A DNA stretch of 10,545 bases from CAYHSY01 sp964359435. Its GTDB lineage: Bacteria; Patescibacteriota; Minisyncoccia; UBA6257; JAUSGH01. The stretch is from contig CAYHSY010000032.1 in the NCBI GenBank assembly GCA_964359435.1, positions 1-10,545 on the forward strand. The letters are read 5' to 3'. The notes beneath the pieces were generated by a model. It had not been told where the DNA came from, made no database searches, and saw only the letters and a list, made by a program, of their open reading frames with translations. The position numbers were made by a program, and so were the translations under genes. Positions 1-6,272 of the stretch are shown here, piece by piece (positions within the stretch are counted from its first letter, which is position 1; the number at the start of each line of letters is the position of its first letter).

Positions 1-519
1 AATCGTGAGAAAATTGATATAGGATATAAAATCGACCGGGCGGTGTTCCCGGGTTTCCAGGGCGGGCCGCACAACAACGTGACGGCTGCCAAAGCCGCGG
101 CGTTTTTTGAAGCCATGCAGCCGAGTTTTCGGGGATATCAAAAACAGATTGTTAAAAATGCCAAAGCGCTGGCGGCGGAACTTATAAAGCGCGGATTCGC
201 CGTCGCAACCGGCGGCACGGACACGCACTTAATGTTGCTAGACATGCGTAGGTGCGGCAAAGACGGCCGGACGGCGGAGGAAATTTTGGAACGGGCCGGT
301 ATCACCGCCAACCGCAATTCTTTGCCGGGGGATGAAAAGCCCTTGCGGCCATCTGGTGTGCGGCTGGGGACGCCGGCTGTGACAACCAGAGGCATGAAAC
401 GAAAAGAAATGACGCGCATCGCCGAATTTTTTGATCGGCTTTTAACTAGAGACGAAGATCCGCAAAAGGTTGGCCGGGATGTCGCGGCGCTGTGCAAAAA
501 ATTTCCGCTACCTTATTAA
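1..519 (+). CDS. glyA: Serine hydroxymethyltransferase, C-terminal part (5' end outside window)
   Basis: This PLP enzyme converts serine plus tetrahydrofolate to glycine plus 5,10-methylene-THF in the cytoplasm. The frame is open from base 1, so the GTG at 43 is an internal valine and not a start. The 172 visible residues align with the C-terminal part of E. coli GlyA: AVFPGFQGGP at fragment residues 14-23, KNAKAL, GGTDTHL at about 71-77, NRNSLPGD, and SGVRLGTPAVTTRG near 118-130. The Arg of VRLGTPA (about residue 121) is the family's substrate-carboxylate-binding Arg. The stretch after FPGFQGGP reads HNNV where E. coli has LMHV. The PLP-binding lysine lies upstream of the window. folD follows after 48 nt in the same direction, and the product of GlyA is the substrate of FolD, so co-transcription is likely. 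Identity is secure; only the missing N-terminus is unseen. Confidence 0.97.
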   Translation, partial: NREKIDIGYKIDRAVFPGFQGGPHNNVTAAKAAAFFEAMQPSFRGYQKQIVKNAKALAAELIKRGFAVATGGTDTHLMLLDMRRCGKDGRTAEEILERAGITANRNSLPGDEKPLRPSGVRLGTPAVTTRGMKRKEMTRIAEFFDRLLTRDEDPQKVGRDVAALCKKFPLPY

Positions 520-526
520 AATTTCG

Positions 527-546
527 GGTGTTATGTAAATAGCACC
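527..546 (+). other. GUAA-capped hairpin between glyA and folD
   Basis: GGTGTTAT (527-534) pairs with ATAGCACC (539-546) across a GTAA loop: 8 bp including one G-U pair, closed by a GNRA-type tetraloop. No T-run follows, so it is unlikely to terminate. It ends 9 nt before the folD Shine-Dalgarno sequence and may stabilise or process the glyA-folD transcript. The structure is seen; the role is inference. Confidence 0.45.
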
Positions 547-555
547 TTCCAAATC

Positions 556-561
556 AAGGAG
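556..561 (+). promoter_or_regulatory. Shine-Dalgarno sequence of folD
   Basis: AAGGAG lies 6 nt before the ATG at 568. This is the only strong canonical ribosome binding site in the window; most other genes here lack one. It fixes the folD start. Confidence 0.85.
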
Positions 562-567
562 AAAATC

Positions 568-1383
568 ATGATTATAGATGGTCGGGGTTTGGCTCAAAAC
601 ATCATTGCCGAATTAAAAAAATCAGTCCATGATTTTTCCGGCAAGAAAGTAGTCGGTATCCTGGTGGGCGACGCCCCTGATTCTTTGTCTTTTTTGCGGC
701 AGAAAAAAAAGACCGCCGCGATGCTTGGGATTGATTTTTCAATCAAAAAAATCAAGGCGCCGATAGAGCCGGAGGTGCTTTATAAGAAAGTCCGGAAGAT
801 TGCCGGCGATCCGACAGTTGTGGGCGCCATCGTTCAGCTTAAGATACCGGATTATGGCAAAGAAGAGACGCAGAAAGTTCTTAACGCCATTCCGCCGGGA
901 AAAGACATTGATTGCCTGGGTGAGGAATGGTCGCGCAGGTTCTACGATGATCCGATAAATTCTAAGATAGCGCCACCGGCGGCTGGGGCGGTGAGGACTA
1001 TATTGGACGCTTTAAACGTACGTGACTTGCGCGGCAAAAAAGCCGTGGTTTATGGTTTTGGCCGTCTGGTAGGCCAACCCGCCAATGCTTGGCTTGTCTC
1101 CGTTGGCGCGGATGTCACCGTGCTTCGCACGATTTCTACGGACGAAGAGCGGCGGCGGGCTTTGGGCGCGGCCGATATCGTTGTAACAGGCGTGGGGAAA
1201 CCGGGGCTGGTAACCGGTGGAATGGTTTGCCCGGGTACCATTGTGATTGACTTCGGTTATCCGGCGGCCTCCGACGCGGCGTCAATTGACGCGATTGGCG
1301 GCTTGGTGACGCCGACGCCCGGAGGCACGGGCCCCTTGCTCGTAGCTGAATTGTTCAGAAATTTGTTCAAGTTATATCCCTAA
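568..1383 (+). CDS. folD: Bifunctional 5,10-methylene-THF dehydrogenase / methenyl-THF cyclohydrolase
   Basis: FolD oxidises 5,10-methylene-THF to methenyl-THF with NAD(P)+ and hydrolyses it to 10-formyl-THF, used for purine synthesis and initiator-tRNA formylation. The 271 residues cover the whole family fold (E. coli FolD is 288). The N-terminal catalytic domain shows IIDGRGLAQ (2-10), VGILVGDAPDSLSF (29-42), K46, Q90 in GAIVQLKIP and D115 in GKDIDCLG. These match E. coli K54, Q98 and D121. The Rossmann domain carries GFGRLVGQP (163-171), and the C-terminus has TPTPGGTGPLLVAEL (248-262). The conserved active-site Tyr (E. coli Y50) is Phe42 here. The ATG at 568 has AAGGAG 6 nt upstream. It lies 48 nt after glyA, so the pair forms a one-carbon operon that ends at the terminator overlapping the folD stop. 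Identity is firm; the balance of its two activities is uncertain because of F42. Confidence 0.97.
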   Translation: MIIDGRGLAQNIIAELKKSVHDFSGKKVVGILVGDAPDSLSFLRQKKKTAAMLGIDFSIKKIKAPIEPEVLYKKVRKIAGDPTVVGAIVQLKIPDYGKEETQKVLNAIPPGKDIDCLGEEWSRRFYDDPINSKIAPPAAGAVRTILDALNVRDLRGKKAVVYGFGRLVGQPANAWLVSVGADVTVLRTISTDEERRRALGAADIVVTGVGKPGLVTGGMVCPGTIVIDFGYPAASDAASIDAIGGLVTPTPGGTGPLLVAELFRNLFKLYP

Positions 1384-1406
1384 GTCCGCGCGGCTTGGGG
1401 ATTTTT
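1378..1406 (+). terminator. Rho-independent terminator of glyA-folD
   Basis: CCCTAAGTC (1378-1386) pairs with GGCTTGGGG (1392-1400) in a 9-bp stem with two G-U pairs and a CGCGC loop, followed by ATTTTT. The stem includes the folD stop codon (1381-1383). Hairpin plus T-run in the right place supports termination of the one-carbon operon. Confidence 0.8.
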
Positions 1407-1423
1407 GTTATGCATATAGCGGT

Positions 1424-1453
1424 TTGCGTGGTGCGTAAGCGATTTGGTATTAT
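1424..1453 (+). promoter_or_regulatory. Promoter of the gene remnant (extended -10, leaderless geometry)
   Basis: TTGCGT (1424-1429), 18 nt, then TATTAT (1448-1453) preceded by TGG (1445-1447), giving an extended -10. The -10 ends 6 nt before the ATG at 1460. The stretch TGGTATTATTTAGATATG closely resembles TGGTATAATTAGATCATG at the start of the 3902 gene, with the same 6-nt gap. The position predicts transcription starting at or next to the start codon. Confidence 0.6.
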
Positions 1454-1459
1454 TTAGAT

Positions 1460-1522
1460 ATGAATAAAATATTGGGTAAATTTTTATTAATTTCATTCGT
1501 GCCATCGGTGCAGACGCGGTGA
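1460..1522 (+). pseudogene. Remnant of an exported-protein gene: signal-peptide start joined to a C-terminal tail
   Basis: This 20-codon frame reads MNKILGKFLLI followed directly by SFVPSVQTR and TGA. The first 11 residues look like the start of a signal peptide (positive residues, then a hydrophobic run). The last 9 are nearly identical to the last 9 of the next gene (SFVPTVQTR), also at DNA level: 15 identical nt, CGGTGCAGACGCGGT, immediately before or at the stop. It has a good leaderless promoter. The simplest reading is an ancestral paralogue that lost its whole interior by deletion. Alternatives are a short peptide gene that uses the same tail, or an assembly collapse. The tail match is seen directly; the deletion history is inferred. 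Confidence 0.6.
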
Positions 1523-1551
1523 TAAACCGTAAAGAAAGATTGATGTGTTAT

Positions 1552-1557
1552 TATAAT
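1552..1557 (+). promoter_or_regulatory. Candidate -10 box for the 769-residue secreted protein gene
   Basis: A perfect TATAAT lies 18 nt before the ATG at 1576. I see no convincing -35 and no TGn extension. A start about 7 nt downstream would leave a leader of roughly a dozen bases, including AAAGGG (1561-1566), a weak ribosome binding site 9 nt before the ATG. Confidence 0.45.
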
Positions 1558-1575
1558 AAAAAAGGGTTATAAATT

Positions 1576-3886
1576 ATGGTTAAAAGAATTGTGACGGTTT
1601 TTTTTGATATTCGGTATAACTTCGCAGAGTGTTTTTGCGGTCAATGTGGCATGGGATGAATTGGCTTCTTTGGGTGGAGGCGATCAAGGATTGGCGCAAA
1701 CCATTACGCGCATTATGTCGGATATTGAGCAAGAGATTACGCGTTTAAGGACTGCAAAAGATGGTGGGCGTTTGGAGGCCATAGCGCAGGCGGCTAGGGC
1801 CTGGTTGGAGGGACATAAGAGATTACAAGAAGTCCATGCCCGCTTAGGATGGTGTTGGATAGATGACCCGCAATATGTCAAAATGTTACAAAGAGCGGGG
1901 AGGGTGTTGGGTGAGCCGTGGGCCTCTGAATATGCGGCGATGGCAAAAAGGTTGCATCAAGCCGCTGCCAGGGGAGATGCGGGTGCCGCGGCAGAATTGG
2001 GCAAATTAGGTGAAAGTTTGAGCGATGTTGAGCGTAAAGCGGTGGAAGCCACTAAAGTGGCTCAAAAAGCGGCTCAACAAGCTGCGCGTTTAGCCGAAGA
2101 ACAAAGATTGCGGGAAATTATTAGGGCGGGGGAAGAAGCGGCTAAGAAGGTGCCGATTCAAGTATCTGGCGTACCGCGACCGGGTGATACTATACTCCCC
2201 GGGAGTCCCGAGGAAAAACAGATGCAGGAGGTTTTACGAAGATATCAGGATGCCAAGAAGGCCCAGGCCGCTAAAGAGGGTTTGGGTATAGCGCAATCTG
2301 GCGTTAATGCCATAGGAGAAGTTGAAGATGCGTCAAAAGTAATCACTGCCGCCGAAGAAGCGCAGGCGGCCAAAGCGGGTGCTATTGGAAAAATAGTTGG
2401 TTGGGCCAAAAGGGCAACCGATGCTTTGACCAAGATCCCTGTTTTGGGGCCTTTGCTTAAAGGCGGGAGCAAAGCACTCGGCATTATTTTGGGCAATGCT
2501 TTGGTGGTGGGCGTGGGTACAGCCGCCGGAGCCGCGGAGGGGGTAGAAAATATTGTTAAATTGGGCGGAGCTGTAAGCGAGGCGTTGTTGGCTGCTGGGG
2601 CCGCGGAAGTCAATGGTCTAAAAGTGGCGGCGGCGCAAGCGGCTCTCGAAGCCCAACAGCAAATCAAGGCCTTGGAAAAGGGGTTGGCTGATGCCAGTGC
2701 CCAAGTGGCTGCTGCGGAGGCCGCTGTTGACGCCGGGAATTTGGACGCAAAGGCGCTCGAAGCTCGCCGCGCTGACTACGAAAGAGTCGCGGGTGAATTG
2801 GATCAAAAACGGCGGGAGATGGCGGAGGCAGAAGAGGCCATAGCGATATTGGCGAAGATTTACGCGATAATCTCCTTCTTGCAGTTATCAGAAAAAGAGG
2901 CCGCGGAGGCCGGTATTGACAAGGGGGCCTCAACAATAGAAAAGATCACAAGTTTATTGGAGGATGAACATAAGTACAACATCAATGTCGATGTTCCAAA
3001 CGCCAATCAGGTAATCTCTACTTTATCGAGTGGTGGGGTAGGGTTCTTGCAAACCATGCCCATTGGAGGCCAATCATCGGTTATTACCCAGAATAAATGT
3101 CCGCCAACTACATTGTCGTTTTTCTCTCTTGACGGCCGCAATGTTAACATCAACACTTTGGACGGCAGCGTGATTAGTGTTGGTGGTCGTAAATTTGCAA
3201 CAGTTGATGGTCATGCGACGATCCCAAGAAATTTGTTTACCGGAGGTATGACCATGTCTATTCCTTATTGGACCACCGTTGATCCTTTGGATCAGAGTCG
3301 TAGGCCCGATGGTTCCGTGCGTGTTGTGCAGGCAAGCGGTCAAGTACATAATTCCGGCATTCCCATTAGACCTTTATTCGAATCTTCGCCGCAAACTAAA
3401 AGAATGTCCGTGACAGCAAGGAAAGATTTTAAAGGGATACTTTTTATCTACGGAGGCGCAGTATTGAATACGGAAGGTACCGGAACTATTATTCCTGTAA
3501 AGTTAAGTTCGGGTCAAAAGGCGACCTTTGAGTTTTATGGTTATCCTGAACAATTGAGTGTCAAAATCGTTGATGAGGATGGTAAAGTTACCATGTCATT
3601 CCCCGGGAGTGGGGTAGCGGCGCGGGTAACTCAATCTGCGCGTCCAAGCGGTTTGTCTGGCACTTCGTTTTCTAGACCAACCACTCCTACTAAACAAGCT
3701 ACGCCTTTCACTGTGCCGTTTATGCGAACATTGGTCCCGGCCGTCCCCTCCGCCCAACCCACGTTCACCACGCCATCCGCGCCGCCGCGGCAGACAATCC
3801 CTGCTTACACCGCTCCACAGACGCAAACACAAACCGGAGGAGGGATTCTCGCGCCTTCGTTTGTGCCAACGGTGCAGACGCGGTAA
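1576..3886 (+). CDS. Large secreted protein of unknown family, signal peptide out of frame by one T
   Basis: I recognise no family. The ATG at 1576 starts MVKRIVTVF, then a T8 run (1598-1605) shifts the frame. With seven Ts it continues LIFGITSQSVFA-VN, a textbook signal peptide cleaved after A21, and runs open to TAA at 3884, giving 769 residues. Without the correction only a TTG at 1604 is available, which would cut the signal peptide in half. Corrected numbering: a helical, Ala/Glu/Lys-rich region at about 28-260, a Gly/Ala-rich hydrophobic stretch at about 296-345 (possible membrane-inserting or buried segment), a strong coiled coil at about 349-435, a beta-rich domain at about 464-684, a Pro/Thr/Gln-rich linker at about 689-760, and a terminal SFVPTVQTR. 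The linker and tail resemble those of the next gene (RQTIPAY at 738-744). An extracellular or surface-attached role is inferred. The shift may be a sequencing error, phase variation or slippage. Confidence 0.82.
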
Positions 3887-3895
3887 TGGTATAAT
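3887..3895 (+). promoter_or_regulatory. Extended -10 promoter of the 390-residue secreted protein gene
   Basis: TGGTATAAT is a perfect extended -10 that begins on the base after the preceding gene's stop (TAA 3884-3886). It ends 6 nt before the ATG at 3902. There is no Shine-Dalgarno sequence, so a leaderless mRNA is predicted. No -35 at usual spacing is evident, as is common with extended -10 promoters. Confidence 0.65.
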
Positions 3896-3901
3896 TAGAT
3901 C

Positions 3902-5074
3902 ATGACACGAAATTTTAAGAGGGCGCTTTCCGGATTTTTAATGGGGTTAATTTTGACGTCGCAGCCGTTCTTAATCGGTGTAAATCAATCCGTGGTTTTC
4001 GCGCAGACGCAGCCCGATGAGATGAAAGAGTTTTTAAAGCAGGATGCCAAACAATTAAAGAAGATAGAAGCTAAGCGACAAGAGATAGAGGACGAAATTA
4101 CACGCGTTATTAGAGCCGTAATTGAAGTGTATTTGGCAAGGGATGTTACAAGCACAGATAAAACAAATCAAGATATATTAAAACAAGTGCGGCTTTCGGC
4201 GCAAGATCCTAATGGGTTGACTAGAAGCTCTACTTTTTTCAGTGGTCCCATTATAGCTCTAAGGCAGCTTGCCATGGGGAAGAGTAATGGTTTTCCCACT
4301 GTGGCTTACGGCTTTGATAGAAATAATGGTGAGCTTTATTTTAAACCCGAGTCGTTACTCGATAACGTATTTGAATCGCTTTTACTGAATATAATATTAA
4401 GCGGAAAGGAGCTTGAAGGTGCGATACGAGAAGAGGCAGAGGCGGGTTATTTACCGGCTTTTCTGGAAGATGATCTTGCGAAATTAGAGAATACTATACG
4501 GGGCATCGACAGAGTTAGTGCTAAAACTTCGGACTTTAGGGATGCAGGTTGGCCCACATTCTTAGATGTAGCTTACTCGTCTTTGAAAGGAGAAGAAGGA
4601 CTGAAAGAGAAGATTGAAAAATTAGTTAATGAATTAAAGCAGTTAATTGCGGAAAAGAAGCGAATGCTGGCTGATTTCAAGGCGGAAGTTGATTCCAAGG
4701 ATAAGAAGACTGGCTTCATTGGTACGGATAGATATCAGCGGTACGCTTTAATAATTTCCAAACATCAGAGTGCCCTTCAAATTTTAGCCAGAGAACTGGG
4801 TATGACCATAGTCATTAAAACCCGTGCCGGAGAGGTTTTGGCCAGGTTTAGCGGAGCCGCAGCTCAAGCAACAAGATCAAGCGGTTCTGGCGGTGGGGTA
4901 CTAGGTAATTTGTTTGCGCGGCCGGCCATTCAATCTGCGGCTCAACCTGCGCGCCCTGCTTCACTTGGAGCGCTGATGCGGCAAACTGTCCCGACATACG
5001 CGCCGGTTCAGCCGACTCAATCTATGCAATATCAGCAGCAATTCGTCCCTGGCGGGTTTATCAGGACGCAGTAA
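3902..5074 (+). CDS. Secreted coiled-coil protein of unknown family
   Basis: I recognise no family. The 390 residues start with a signal peptide: MTRNFKR, a hydrophobic core at about 8-28, and VVFA at 31-34 before QTQPDE, a likely signal peptidase I site resembling the SVFA site of the preceding gene. Residues 36-75 are highly charged and helical (coiled coil), about 100-225 form a mixed globular region, and about 230-265 is a second coiled coil rich in Lys and Glu. From about 316 the chain becomes Gly/Ser, then Pro/Gln/Ala-rich, and ends QFVPGGFIRTQ. MRQTVPTYAPVQPT (359-372) resembles two places in the neighbour's tail. Codons such as TTA, AGA and ATA look more frequent than in recA or ftsK. 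The ATG follows a -10 box by 6 nt. With the neighbour and the fossil copy it probably forms a family of exported surface proteins; that role is inference. Confidence 0.88.
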   Translation: MTRNFKRALSGFLMGLILTSQPFLIGVNQSVVFAQTQPDEMKEFLKQDAKQLKKIEAKRQEIEDEITRVIRAVIEVYLARDVTSTDKTNQDILKQVRLSAQDPNGLTRSSTFFSGPIIALRQLAMGKSNGFPTVAYGFDRNNGELYFKPESLLDNVFESLLLNIILSGKELEGAIREEAEAGYLPAFLEDDLAKLENTIRGIDRVSAKTSDFRDAGWPTFLDVAYSSLKGEEGLKEKIEKLVNELKQLIAEKKRMLADFKAEVDSKDKKTGFIGTDRYQRYALIISKHQSALQILARELGMTIVIKTRAGEVLARFSGAAAQATRSSGSGGGVLGNLFARPAIQSAAQPARPASLGALMRQTVPTYAPVQPTQSMQYQQQFVPGGFIRTQ

Positions 5075-5114
5075 TACCAACGGCTCAACGGGATCTCCCG
5101 TTGAGCCGTTGGTA
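5075..5114. terminator. Perfect 19-bp hairpin between convergent genes
   Basis: TACCAACGGCTCAACGGGA (5075-5093) is exactly complementary to 5096-5114, with TC between the arms. It starts at the base after the stop of the plus-strand secreted gene and ends 13 nt before the recA stop on the other strand. Neither side has an immediate T-run, so it is not a classical intrinsic terminator, but its place points to a shared bidirectional terminator or 3'-end stabiliser. Confidence 0.65.
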
Positions 5115-5127
5115 ATTGAGATGCGCT

Positions 5128-6162
5128 TCAGACCTCTTTTTCCGCTTTTTCTTGGGATTGCGGCGGTGGAGCATCGGCGATTTTTTTGGCGATGGCGAGC
5201 AGCATCTTTTTATTTTCTTTGAGGTGGGCCTTGGCGGCTTCAATGCCAACGCCGATTTTCTCGCCTTCAAAGCTATAGGTATTGCCGGATTTACCGATGA
5301 CGTTCAGCTTGATGCCGGTTAATAAGGCGTCCCCTTCATATGAAATGCCTTCGCCGTATAAAATATCGAACTCCGCCGTGCGGAAAGGCGGGGCGACTTT
5401 GTTTTTCACGACTTTGGCGGTGACGCGATTGCCGATGATTTCTTCGCCGCGTTTTATCTGGGCGTTTCGGCGCACATCCACGCGGACGGAGGAATAGAAT
5501 TTCAAGGCGCGCCCGCCGGGAGTCGTTTCGGGATTTCCAAACATGACACCGATTTTTTCGCGGAGCTGATTGATGAAAATAATCATGGTGTGGGACTTGG
5601 CGGAGATGGCAGTCAGTTTACGGAGGGCCTGCGACATCATGCGGGCTTGAAGGCCCATATATTGCGCGCCCATTTCGCCCTCGATTTCCACCCTGGGAGT
5701 CAGGGCCGCGACGGAGTCCACCACTACTACGTCAATAATGCCGGAACGCACCAAGCTTTCCAGGATGTTTAGGGCCTCTTCGCCGTTATCCGGCTGCGAG
5801 ATTAGGAGTTCTTTGGTTTTAACGCCGATGCGGGAAGCATATTCCGGGTCCATGGCATGTTCGGCATCTATGAAAGCGGCGCGTCCGCCTTTCTTTTGCG
5901 CTTGGGCAACGACATTCAGGGCTAGGGTAGTTTTGCCGGAGCTTTCCGGGCCGAAGATTTCTATAATTCTGCCCTTAGGCAAGCCGCCGACGCCCAGAGC
6001 CAAGTCCAATGATATTGAGCCGGTGGGGACCGAGTCAACCGATACTTTGGGGGCGTCGCCCAACTTCATCACGGCTCCTTCGCCGAATTTTTCCTGAAGC
6101 GATAATAATAAGCCTTCCAGGTCCTTATCCTTTTCCTTGCTGTCCGTCTTTTTTTCTGACAT
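5128..6162 (-). CDS. recA: Recombinase RecA
   Basis: RecA forms filaments on single-stranded DNA, exchanges strands and drives repair in the cytoplasm. The 344 residues are full family length. Visible: Walker A GPESSGKT (71-78), the catalytic Glu of IDAEHAMDP (E101), Walker B VVVVDS (145-150), loop L1 around EIEGEMGA (159-166), INQLREKIGVMFGNPETTPGG spanning L2 (197-217), then RVDVRRNAQIK and the C-terminal domain to about 328. It ends in a short charged tail. The start at ATG 6162 gives a Lys/Glu-rich N-terminus before the conserved LEGLLLSLQEKFGEGAVMKLG region. No Shine-Dalgarno sequence is seen; the upstream DNA is almost pure A/T. It is the last gene of the minus-strand block, 92 nt after the RodZ-like gene, and a long hairpin lies in that gap. 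I see no clear LexA-type operator. Confidence 0.99.
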   Translation of the reverse strand: MSEKKTDSKEKDKDLEGLLLSLQEKFGEGAVMKLGDAPKVSVDSVPTGSISLDLALGVGGLPKGRIIEIFGPESSGKTTLALNVVAQAQKKGGRAAFIDAEHAMDPEYASRIGVKTKELLISQPDNGEEALNILESLVRSGIIDVVVVDSVAALTPRVEIEGEMGAQYMGLQARMMSQALRKLTAISAKSHTMIIFINQLREKIGVMFGNPETTPGGRALKFYSSVRVDVRRNAQIKRGEEIIGNRVTAKVVKNKVAPPFRTAEFDILYGEGISYEGDALLTGIKLNVIGKSGNTYSFEGEKIGVGIEAAKAHLKENKKMLLAIAKKIADAPPPQSQEKAEKEV

Positions 6163-6216
6163 ATATTATTAATTTATTTTTTTTATTGCGACGTTTTTGG
6201 TTGTTCCGATGGCTCA

Positions 6217-6272
6217 CCCGGCACTCAATCATGATTGCGGGAATTAGGTTTTGATCATAGTTGAGTGCTGGG
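6217..6272 (-). terminator. Imperfect 19-bp hairpin overlapping the end of the RodZ-like gene
   Basis: 6217-6235 pairs with 6254-6272 with 16 of 19 Watson-Crick pairs, including 8 in a row (6221-6228 with 6261-6268), around an 18-nt loop. One arm lies in the last codons of the RodZ-like gene. No T-run follows on the minus strand, so termination is uncertain. It may instead attenuate or separate transcription into recA. Confidence 0.45.

Noticed and set aside
43..45. GTG as a start for the first gene
   Set aside because: The frame stays open to base 1, and the residues around it match the interior of serine hydroxymethyltransferase.
1433..1443. GCGTAAGCGAT, also found on the minus strand at 6953-6944 region
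   Set aside because: An 11-base match between two places in a 10-kb window is expected by chance, and the contexts differ.
1604..1606. TTG as the start of the large secreted protein
   Set aside because: It would begin in the middle of the signal peptide hydrophobic core and drop the positive N-terminus. The ATG at 1576 with a one-base correction gives a complete signal peptide.
2245..2667. 140-codon open frame on the minus strand
   Set aside because: It lies opposite the Ala-rich, GC-rich coding part of the large secreted protein. It is a mirror of GCN alanine codons, with low-complexity sequence and no start signal.
6177..6184. Second T8 run, upstream of recA
   Set aside because: It is in non-coding A/T-rich leader DNA, so a length change would not shift any frame.
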